From positions 5,551,730 through 5,615,729 of the forward strand of contig OZ220684.1 in NCBI GenBank assembly GCA_965116395.1: a stretch of 64,000 nucleotides of DNA. The letters run 5' to 3'. The stretch's first letter is position 1; each line of letters begins with the position of its first letter. Positions 8,865-15,467 of the stretch are shown here, piece after piece. A program made the position numbers and the translations under genes. Below the pieces are notes generated by a model. That model saw nothing but the letters and a program-made list of their open reading frames with translations, did no database searches and was not told the DNA's origin. The stretch is from Bin5 sp965116395. Its GTDB lineage: Bacteria > Chloroflexota > Anaerolineae > Caldilineales > Caldilineaceae.

Positions 8865-9893
8865 ATGAAGGAGCGTAAGTCAGGCGGGGAGAAGACCCGC
8901 GTTCGAATGGCATTTATTGGGTGTGGAGGGATGGCCCGCAGCCATACTCGGCGCCTGCTGCAGCAGCAGGATACTACGGAGATCCGGGTTGTGTGTGAGC
9001 CTTCTGCGAATGCATACGAGGAATTCTGTGAGCTGTTCGAGGAGGCGGGGGTGGAGCCGCCGCCCAATGAACCGGTCTTGGAGAAAATGCTGGAACGACG
9101 TGAGCTCGATGCTGCATTTATCATCACGCCGCACGTCTTACATTTTCCGCAAGCGAAGGCATGTCTGGAAGCCGGGCTGGATGTGTTGCTGGAAAAGCCG
9201 ATGGTCATGAACGCGGAGGAAGCGGTAGCGTTGATCGATGTCCGAGACAAGAGCGGACGTATTCTGTCGGTATCCTTCAACGGCAGCATGTCACCGCAGG
9301 TGCGAACCGGTGCAAAGATGTTGCGGGCGGGAAAACTGGGCAGAATTCTGAATATAAGCGCGGTTGTATGGCAGAACTGGATGACCAGTACGAGCGGGCT
9401 CTGGCGGCAGGTTCCTGAAGTGGCGGGGGGCGGCTTTTTGTTTGACACAGGCGCGCATATGCTCAATACTATCTCCGATTTGGCGGGGGAGGACTTCGTT
9501 GAAGTGGCGGCCTGGATGGACAATCATGGTGCGCCGGTGGATATTCTGGCAGCGGTAATAGCGCGTCTGCGTTCGGGCGCGCTGGTGTCGATGAACGCGG
9601 CGGGAAATACCCAATGCAAGATCGGGTCGGATGTTCGGGTATTGTGCGAGAAGGGGATGTTGCAGACGGGTATTTGGGGAGAGCGTCTGTTGATTCAGGA
9701 GAGTGACGACGAGGAGCTTAAGCCGGTCGAATTGCCTGAGTCGCTAGGTACTTGGCAGCAGTTTCTGCGGGTGCGGGAGGCTGAAATGGAGAACCCGTGT
9801 CCACCTGAAATCGGCCTGCGAATGGCTCGATTGTGGGATGCTATCAAGGATTCGGCCAGCCAGGGCGGAAGGCCGGTCAAGGTGGGTACATAA
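8865..9893 (+). CDS. Gfo/Idh/MocA-family NAD(P)-dependent oxidoreductase
   Basis: A 342-residue dehydrogenase of the glucose-fructose oxidoreductase type, expected to oxidise or reduce a sugar, cyclitol or derivative. The Rossmann motif is MAFIGCGGMARSH, the conserved lysine lies in LLEKPMV, and the C-terminal alpha/beta domain contains the GGGFLFDTGAHMLN segment with the usual D and H. The ATG at 8865 has AGGAG seven bases upstream; an open extension to 8721 is not needed. It precedes a ThuA-like gene by about 105 bp, a pairing often seen in sugar-modifying clusters. Substrate is unknown. Confidence 0.85.
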   Translation: MKERKSGGEKTRVRMAFIGCGGMARSHTRRLLQQQDTTEIRVVCEPSANAYEEFCELFEEAGVEPPPNEPVLEKMLERRELDAAFIITPHVLHFPQAKACLEAGLDVLLEKPMVMNAEEAVALIDVRDKSGRILSVSFNGSMSPQVRTGAKMLRAGKLGRILNISAVVWQNWMTSTSGLWRQVPEVAGGGFLFDTGAHMLNTISDLAGEDFVEVAAWMDNHGAPVDILAAVIARLRSGALVSMNAAGNTQCKIGSDVRVLCEKGMLQTGIWGERLLIQESDDEELKPVELPESLGTWQQFLRVREAEMENPCPPEIGLRMARLWDAIKDSASQGGRPVKVGT

Positions 9894-9998
9894 AGATTGA
9901 ACAGGGAAGATGGAGCTAATGCCCAAGGGAAAGGAGTTCCTTGAGGATTCTGCGCCACACTTCTCTTTTTTCACTTCTCAAGTCATGGAGGGGACAGA

Positions 9999-10787
9999 AT
10001 GGGAGACATTCGCGTAACGGTTTGGAACGAGTTTCAACACGAGAAGGTGAACGAGTTCATCGGCGGCATTTATCCGGATGGAATTCACGGGGCGATTGCC
10101 GAAGGTTTGCGCCTGCATGGTTTTGGTTCGGTACGCACGGCCACGCTGGACGAGCCTGAACACGGTTTGACGGAAGAGGTGCTGGCTGAAACTGACGTGT
10201 TGACATGGTGGGGGCACCGCGCCCACGCGCAGGTTTGCGACGATGTAGTGGAGCGAGTACAGCGGCGCGTGTTGGAAGGAATGGGGCTGGTTGTTCTGCA
10301 CTCCGGCCACTTTTCGAAGATTTTTCGCAAGCTGATGGGTACGACGTGCAGCTTACGCTGGCGCGAGGCGGACGAGAAGGAACGGATTTGGGTCGTCAAA
10401 CCGTCCCACCCCATTGCGCAGGGGTTGCCGCCTTACTTTGAGCTTGACGAGTGCGAAATGTATGGGGAGCTCTTTGACATTCCCGCGCCGGATGACCTGG
10501 TGTTCGTCAGTTGGTTTGAGGGGGGCAATGTTTTTCGAAGCGGAGCCTGCTTCCACCGGGGCAATGGCAAGATCTTTTACTTCCGGCCGGGCCATGAGAC
10601 TTACCCGATTTTTCACCAGGATATTATACGTCAGGTAATTGCCAACGGTGTACGCTGGGCAGCGCCGTCGGGGGGGCCGACATTCCCGTATATTCAGCCG
10701 GACGAGCCTGGACTGAGGGCGATAAATGAGAAGGACCCGTTGGAGGCGATCGCGGAGAAGGGTTCGGAGCGGGATCGGGTTGGTTAG
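9999..10787 (+). CDS. ThuA-like (trehalose utilization) domain protein
   Basis: A 262-residue protein with the class I glutamine-amidotransferase-like ThuA fold. VTVWNEF at the N-terminus, DVLTWWGHRAHAQV, GMGLVVLHSGHFSKIF, HPIAQGLP and GNGKIFYFRPGHETYP are the family landmarks. ThuA proteins take part in disaccharide (trehalose, sucrose) oxidation routes, usually beside Gfo/Idh/MocA dehydrogenases, and here such a gene lies directly upstream. GGAGGGG precedes the ATG by a suitable distance. The exact reaction of the family is not well defined, so I assign none. Confidence 0.82.
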   Translation: MGDIRVTVWNEFQHEKVNEFIGGIYPDGIHGAIAEGLRLHGFGSVRTATLDEPEHGLTEEVLAETDVLTWWGHRAHAQVCDDVVERVQRRVLEGMGLVVLHSGHFSKIFRKLMGTTCSLRWREADEKERIWVVKPSHPIAQGLPPYFELDECEMYGELFDIPAPDDLVFVSWFEGGNVFRSGACFHRGNGKIFYFRPGHETYPIFHQDIIRQVIANGVRWAAPSGGPTFPYIQPDEPGLRAINEKDPLEAIAEKGSERDRVG

Positions 10788-10907
10788 AGCCCAGGCCATC
10801 GCGGATCGCCTATTTGGTCTAAATAGGTGCAATTGTCGGGAAGAAACTGTGACAACCTGATGCTCACCTTGTGAGACCATCCAGAAGGCAGAGGACGGAG
10901 AATCGAT

Positions 10908-11156
10908 ATGCCGACCGAAAGTGAATTGCTCAAGCGTATAACTGCCCGCCCAGACGTATTCGGTGGAAAGCCGATTATTCGCGACATGAGAATCTCGGTG
11001 GAACTCATTTTGAGTTTATTGGCACAAGGCGTCACGCCGGATGCGATTCTAGGTGATTACCCGGACCTGGAACTTGAAGACATACGCGCCTGCACTGCTT
11101 ACGCGCATGCAGTGATCGCGGGAGACACGCTAGCGGCAGTGTCCGTGCAACAGTAG
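10908..11156 (+). CDS. DUF433 antitoxin-like DNA-binding protein
   Basis: An 82-residue protein whose ARPDVFGGKPIIRDMRISVELILSLLAQG is the typical DUF433 core with a winged/helix-turn-helix-like fold. DUF433 proteins are commonly the antitoxin partner of PIN-like DUF5615 proteins. GGAG sits eight bases before the ATG. Its TAG stop shares one base with the GTG start of the next gene, which indicates translational coupling. It probably also represses the pair, as antitoxins do, but no operator was recognised. Confidence 0.85.
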   Translation: MPTESELLKRITARPDVFGGKPIIRDMRISVELILSLLAQGVTPDAILGDYPDLELEDIRACTAYAHAVIAGDTLAAVSVQQ

Positions 11157-11512
11157 TGAAGTTTCTCGTTGACCGGTGTGCCGGCCGGCGTTTGGCGGAA
11201 TGGCTCGGCGATGCAGGGTTTGATGCACTCGAAGCACGTCTTCTCGGTCCAGATCCCGGAGATCGTGCGCTGTTGGAACTTGCAGAGGCCGAAAGCCGAA
11301 TACTTGTAACGATCGATACCGATTTCGGGGAGCTCATCTACTTAGAAAGGGTTCCACATGCAGGGCTGATTCGACTTCCTGACGTTCCGGCAGAACAGAG
11401 GATCGCGCTGCTGGGCGAGGTGATCGAACGGTACCAGCATGCACTTGAATCGCAGGCGGTGGTAACTGTACGCGGCGACCGAATACGGATTTCATATCCT
11501 CCGGGGGACTGA
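11156..11512 (+). CDS. DUF5615 PIN-like protein, probable toxin
   Basis: A 118-residue protein starting at a GTG that overlaps the DUF433 stop. MKFLVDRCAGRRLAEWL and RILVTIDTDFGELI match the DUF5615 PIN-like fold, with acidic residues (D6, D in TIDTDFG) positioned for a metal-dependent nuclease site. Together with the upstream DUF433 protein it forms a type II toxin-antitoxin-like pair. RNase activity is inferred from the family only. Confidence 0.82.
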   Translation: MKFLVDRCAGRRLAEWLGDAGFDALEARLLGPDPGDRALLELAEAESRILVTIDTDFGELIYLERVPHAGLIRLPDVPAEQRIALLGEVIERYQHALESQAVVTVRGDRIRISYPPGD

Positions 11513-11683
11513 AGCGCAGCCTACTTCTCCGACGAATTTGTGAGAACGCTTACCACTGGACGCCTGTCGGAACCAGCAACCACAGGCGAATGACAGTCGG
11601 CAGGGACTGAGGCGGCAGGGACTGAGGGGATTACGACTTCACAAGAGTAGGCGGCCAGAAGCATGTTTCCGGCCAATAGCAGA

Positions 11684-11722
11684 AAACGGCGCTGTCTTGC
11701 CCTGACTTTGGCAGGCAGCGCC
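11684..11722 (-). terminator. Hairpin terminator downstream of tRNA-Arg
   Basis: GGCGCTG at 11688-11694 pairs with CAGCGCC at 11716-11722, with an inner GCC/GGC. On the minus strand the hairpin is followed by GTTTTC. It lies about 130 bases beyond the tRNA-Arg 3' end and inside a 71-codon frame that I therefore doubt. The remaining sequence from 11513 to 11849 shows nothing else. Confidence 0.45.
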
Positions 11723-11849
11723 GTTCGCTTCTTCACCCAGTTTCTAAGACTTTCGTTTCAGTCCAATTGAGATTGAACGGGCTAGACAGTGTTGAAATGG
11801 CTAAGCGGCCTAGCGCGAATCTCAATACGGGGTCTTCCATATGAAAAGG

Positions 11850-11922
11850 CACCCCCTGTAGGAGTCGAACCTACGACCGACGGATTAGAAGTCCGTTGCT
11901 CTATCCTCTGAGCTAAGGGGGC
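11850..11922 (-). tRNA. tRNA-Arg (anticodon TCT)
   Basis: A standard 73-nt cloverleaf without encoded CCA reads GCCCCCT at the acceptor, GCTC/GAGC in the D stem, ACGGA-CTTCTAA-TCCGT in the anticodon arm and GTAGG-TTCGACT-CCTAC in the T arm. The TCT anticodon reads AGA/AGG. G1 faces T72 as a wobble pair and the discriminator base is G. Confidence 0.96.
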
Positions 11923-12022
11923 GAATCAGGACTACACTTAAGCAGGCCTATTTTACAAGGAACGCTGCCAGGACAAAAGTCCGGGTGTGGCTACAAACGG
12001 TGCATGAGAAACCATGGGAGAT

Positions 12023-13057
12023 TCAGGACTGTTCTATGGCGCAGGGGTCGACGGGCGCACCGGATTCGGCAGCGGCGGATTCGTCGCCGTTGCCGGTTTC
12101 TTCGGCGGCGAATAGCGACAGATTGGCAGGCCGCTGCAGCAGGTTACCCATGCGGACGCGGGCAATAACGGCCAGTTGGGGATTGCCGTCCGCTGCCAGT
12201 TCGAAGGTCTTATCGAAGAGATCGATGGCGCACGGTGTATTGCCTTCGGCTTCGAATACGCTGCCCATCAAGAAGTAGCCCTGTGGGTCGCTGGCGTCCA
12301 AGGCCAGTGCTTCGCCGGCGGCATTGCGAGCATTGTCCAGATCCCCTACTGAGAGCCAGACGGAGCCAAGGGTCCACCAGTAGGACACGAGCTGACCGGA
12401 GGGCACAAGTTCTTTTGCCGCGGCCAGCGCGTCCTGGGAGCGGTCAAATTGCCCTAGTTTTTCGCTAATGACCCCTTCCCAGATCAACAGTTCTGCGTCG
12501 GGCTGGGTGAGTTGCGCTTTGGCATCCTCGATGACGGCCAAGGCCTCTTCCCAGCGCCCTTCGAAGGCCATTTGCTGCAGGGTGGAGATTGCTTCGGAGG
12601 CGACGACGGTATTTGGATCTGGCGGGAAGACGAAGGTGAGTAACACCCACACGATCGCGAGCAGGCCAATAATCGTGCTGAAGGTGATGCTCAAACGACG
12701 GATGAGGCGGCGGCGGGCCTCTGCCACAACTGCGTCAAGGTGCCACCACAGGTCTTGGGCGGGCGGATGGGCCTGACGCAATTGCTCCAGGCCGCCGGCT
12801 GCGTCCAAGATTCGCATTATTCGTCTTGCTTCGTGCTGCATTTTGCTCTGCAGACTGGCCCAACGAGTTTGTTCAGGGCGGAGATCGAGACCACTTGACT
12901 CCAGCTGGACAAAACGTTCCTCGATGCGGTCCAGGAGCAGCAGGAAGGATTCAGCGGTGTCCCTACGCACCTGAACGATCATTCGTTCGGCTTCGCCAAG
13001 TTCTTCGCGCAGGCTCGTGGCAAGGCTCTGCCTTTCCTCCCGAACAGAGTAGGCCAT
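12023..13057 (-). CDS. Membrane-anchored TPR protein with N-terminal coiled coil
   Basis: A 344-residue protein of unknown function. Residues 1-60 are charged and helical, probably coiled coil. A single transmembrane segment lies near 121-143 (TFSTIIGLLAIVWVLLTFVF). The remainder carries tetratricopeptide-like helical pairs (MAFEGRWEEALAVIEDAKAQL, LGQFDRSQDALAAAKELVP, VGDLDNARNAAGEALALD) and an acidic tail. The ATG overlaps the TAA of the upstream MBL-fold gene by one base, so the two are translated together. A scaffold role at the membrane is likely but unproven. Confidence 0.75.
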   Translation of the reverse strand: MAYSVREERQSLATSLREELGEAERMIVQVRRDTAESFLLLLDRIEERFVQLESSGLDLRPEQTRWASLQSKMQHEARRIMRILDAAGGLEQLRQAHPPAQDLWWHLDAVVAEARRRLIRRLSITFSTIIGLLAIVWVLLTFVFPPDPNTVVASEAISTLQQMAFEGRWEEALAVIEDAKAQLTQPDAELLIWEGVISEKLGQFDRSQDALAAAKELVPSGQLVSYWWTLGSVWLSVGDLDNARNAAGEALALDASDPQGYFLMGSVFEAEGNTPCAIDLFDKTFELAADGNPQLAVIARVRMGNLLQRPANLSLFAAEETGNGDESAAAESGAPVDPCAIEQS

Positions 13058-14082
13058 TACTGGTTGGCCTCCACCGCAACCGGGATGGGAATCATGTTTG
13101 CCTCGGCCTGCGGCTCGTGCGTCAGTTCCGTTTCAGCAACTGGCGGCTGCAAGGCACCGTTTTTCGGGACCGCGCCCGACAGTTCTTCTTCACGTTGAAT
13201 TTCGCGATAGACGCGATTGATACCGGACTTGATCTGGCTTTCAATTTTGGCCTTGCGTTCCAAAGGCACTGGAAACAGTTCAAGCATTTCGCCAACGAGG
13301 CCGCTCTTGGCTTCGTTCTTCGTTTTTCCTTCGCGGTAGTAGTCGCGGACGCGCTGGCGCTTGAAAAGGATGTATTCCTCCACTTTCAAGGTGTCATCGG
13401 GGCCGCACACGGGTCCGTGACCTGGGACCAGTCGCTCGGCGCCGAGGGTTCGGATTTTGCGGAGGGCATCGATCCATTCGAGAGAATCTGCCTGGGCCAT
13501 GTATGGATGCTGATCTACCCAGAGAATATCCCCGACAAAAGCGATCTTTTCTTCTGGCAGCCAGGCGAGGCTGGTGGCGGGCGTATGGCCGCCGGCGTAG
13601 ATCAGCTGTATCTCACGCCCGCCATATTGGAGGCGAGCGCAGTCGGTGAAGGTAACGTCAGGGAGGATAATTTCGATTTCGGTCAGCTGTTCCTGGATCT
13701 CCGGCTCTCGTTTGAAGCTGTTGTAGACCCGCTCCTTGAAGTTTTCGGTGTAGCCGGACATCTCTTTGTAGGCGCGCTCGTGGGCGATGACGGTTGCGGG
13801 CAGGAAATACTGGTTGCCGAGGGCATGGCCGCGATGGTGGTCGGTGTTGAATACATAGAGAATTGGCAGGCCTGGCGCTTCCGATTCGATCTGTTCGCGC
13901 CAGTCTTTGGCCTGTTTTGGGATCAGGGGCGTGTCGATCAGAATCAGACCTTCATCGGTGACGACAAAACCCGGCGTACAGCCGCGATAGAAGGTGTTAA
14001 TGAACAGGCCTGAAGCAATCTCCTGGCGCTCACCAAGGCCTGTCACCCCTAATTTGAATGATGTTCTTCGTCTGGCTGCCAT
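13057..14082 (-). CDS. MBL-fold metallo-hydrolase with atypical metal motif
   Basis: A 341-residue metallo-beta-lactamase-fold protein. Where most members have HxHxDH it reads D81-H-H83-R-G85-H86, so the first histidine and the aspartate are replaced. Later ligands are conserved: AGGHTPATS, FVGDILW and VPGHGPV. A long C-terminal helical extension and a Pro/Glu-rich tail follow. I prefer the ATG at 14082, which has AAGAGG eight bases upstream, over a GTG at 14166 with poor spacing. Its stop overlaps the start of the TPR membrane protein. Substrate unknown; it may bind one metal or be a non-hydrolytic relative. Confidence 0.8.
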   Translation of the reverse strand: MAARRRTSFKLGVTGLGERQEIASGLFINTFYRGCTPGFVVTDEGLILIDTPLIPKQAKDWREQIESEAPGLPILYVFNTDHHRGHALGNQYFLPATVIAHERAYKEMSGYTENFKERVYNSFKREPEIQEQLTEIEIILPDVTFTDCARLQYGGREIQLIYAGGHTPATSLAWLPEEKIAFVGDILWVDQHPYMAQADSLEWIDALRKIRTLGAERLVPGHGPVCGPDDTLKVEEYILFKRQRVRDYYREGKTKNEAKSGLVGEMLELFPVPLERKAKIESQIKSGINRVYREIQREEELSGAVPKNGALQPPVAETELTHEPQAEANMIPIPVAVEANQ

Positions 14083-14580
14083 GTTTATGACCTCTTGCCC
14101 AATTGATTTCGTGAACCCATATTTACTTAGATCAACGCCGGAATTCGAGATCGTCGAGCGAGACACGGTCCTTACAGTTTGCCATTAGTCTACATTTTTT
14201 GGAGTCGATTTGTCAAAGCATGACGGGTTATGGCGTGGGCAGGAAGAGGGAGGTGCGAGGATGCGTATGGGGATCGGGCGTAAGAAACAGGCTTCGTGAC
14301 TGCTGATAGAAGGAATGACCAGGTTCATTGCAAACGTTCAGGCTTGCAGCAGTTGTAACGTCCAGGTCATTTGGGGGGATCAGTAGTTGTCCTGGTTGTG
14401 CTGTTCCTGGGGCTTGTTGACTTTTCTCATATACTGACTGATTTTCAAGAGCGAAAGGGGGTTTGGCTGAGAATCGTGCGATTGTCGTTGGCCGAAACTT
14501 TGGGCATGTTTGCAAAGAGGCGCCCTAACCTTTGCAGGGTCAGGGGAGAAGTGATGACGAGTCTTCATCGAAGTCGATTC

Positions 14581-14775
14581 GTAACTACTCATCCGCAGTA
14601 CTTGACCAGCCAGTCATCCTTGGAACCATTCAGGTTTTTGGTGAGGCAACTGGTATACAGCCGCCGCCATGCTCGCCAGCCGACACGTTGCGATGAAGGC
14701 ATACGGTCGGTGAGGCACGGTTTTGTAGGGGGCGTTGCGGGGGCGCAGCCCCTGCACAAGGGAGGGCCGAAGGCC
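14581..14775 (+). repeat. Dispersed hairpin repeat, long copy 1
   Basis: About 195 bp closely similar to 44198-44402. Shared blocks include TTGACCAGCCAG, CCTTGGAACCATTCAGG, CAGCCGCCGCCATGCTCGCC and a 3' core with two hairpins: GCGGGGGC-GCA-GCCCCTGC and GGGCC-GAA-GGCCC. This copy lacks the CGACCGCCC end seen in the other two. No transposase or terminal inverted repeats were found. It may be a non-autonomous element or a structured intergenic repeat. Confidence 0.8.
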
Positions 14776-14783
14776 GGGAACTG

Positions 14784-14825
14784 CAGTGGTCAGTGATCAG
14801 TGGTTAGTGGTTAGTGGTCAGTGGG
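14784..14825 (+). repeat. Heptamer tandem repeat (YAGTGRK x6)
   Basis: Six consecutive seven-base units (CAGTGGT, CAGTGAT, CAGTGGT, TAGTGGT, TAGTGGT, CAGTGGG) follow directly after the hairpin repeat. It resembles short tandemly repeated repetitive sequences known from cyanobacteria and other filamentous bacteria. No coding role is apparent. Confidence 0.8.
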
Positions 14826-14919
14826 CTGAGACTGCAGGTGGGGTAGGAGACATGGTTGGCTAGACACGTTGCTGGAGCGGCACTGCTGGAATGCGCAGAC
14901 ACGGTGGGTGAGCGCTGGT

Positions 14920-14983
14920 TTTGTAGGGGGGCGTTGCGGGGGCGCAGCCCCTGCACAAGGGAGGGCCGAAGGCCCGACCGCCC
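14920..14983 (+). repeat. Dispersed hairpin repeat, short copy 2
   Basis: This copy holds only the 3' core of the family: a G-rich lead, the GCGGGGGC/GCCCCTGC hairpin, ACAAGGGA, the GGGCC/GGCCC hairpin and a CGACCGCCC end. It is nearly identical over about 60 bp to 44339-44402. The bases just upstream (ACACGGTGGGTGAG) are a diverged version of the long copies. Confidence 0.8.
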
Positions 14984-15385
14984 AGAGCAACATGAATGTG
15001 GAAAGTGCTATAACTGTTGCCAGCTTTGTTCAGGGGGTTGCGCACTGGTTGGGGATGGGTAGGTACGGTTCCGAAGCAAATTTGGCAGGTATTTTGAGGG
15101 GTTCAGAATGGGCGCCGAGAGTTTGGCATAGGACCTAAGTGTGAGGCAGGACTGAGTTATGGATTCCACGTTCCGGGTGTGTTGCGGCAGTGGGCCGAAG
15201 ACGCCCGGAGACGAGGAGAAGTGGGAATGACTCGCAATGGAATCGGACCGGGCGACATTGTCTACTAGCCTTTTTGCGCGGCGGCCCTGCTTTCCTGGAC
15301 AGAGCGGATCGCACGATAGGTGCGTGACGGCATGACAAGACATACTGCATGTACAAAAATCGAGATACGAGAATAGGCTGCTACA

Positions 15386-15394
15386 TGCTATAAT
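15386..15394 (+). promoter_or_regulatory. Extended -10 promoter for the phosphofructokinase gene
   Basis: TGCTATAAT is a perfect extended -10 element about 75 bp before the start codon. No good -35 box is present, as is usual for extended -10 promoters. Confidence 0.55.
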
Positions 15395-15412
15395 CCTGGC
15401 AGTCTGAGTGGT

Positions 15413-15432
15413 GCGCCGCTAACGGGCGGCGC
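15413..15432 (+). promoter_or_regulatory. GC hairpin in the phosphofructokinase leader
   Basis: GCGCCGC pairs perfectly with GCGGCGC around a six-base loop, 22 bases before the AGGAGG ribosome-binding site. It lacks a T-tract, so it is not a terminator. It could stabilise the mRNA or tune translation. Confidence 0.45.
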
Positions 15433-15467
15433 TGAAAATGCGGTTAGCCGCGATAGGAGGGCGGCGC

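Larger units (their letters stand above)
14083..15385. other. Gene-free region with dispersed and tandem repeats
   Basis: About 1.3 kb without a credible gene. It contains two copies of a hairpin-bearing repeat also present near 44.2-44.4 kb and a heptamer array, entered separately. The rest has no recognised RNA or protein gene; short frames within the repeat are low-complexity and are repeated with it. Confidence 0.6.

Noticed and set aside
11521..11736. 71-codon minus-strand frame that could be a small membrane protein
   Set aside because: It starts with GTG without a ribosome-binding site and contains the probable tRNA-Arg terminator hairpin. No family resemblance.
14856..15138. Several short frames in the repeat region
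   Set aside because: They are translations of the hairpin repeat itself and recur with it at 44.2-44.4 kb.
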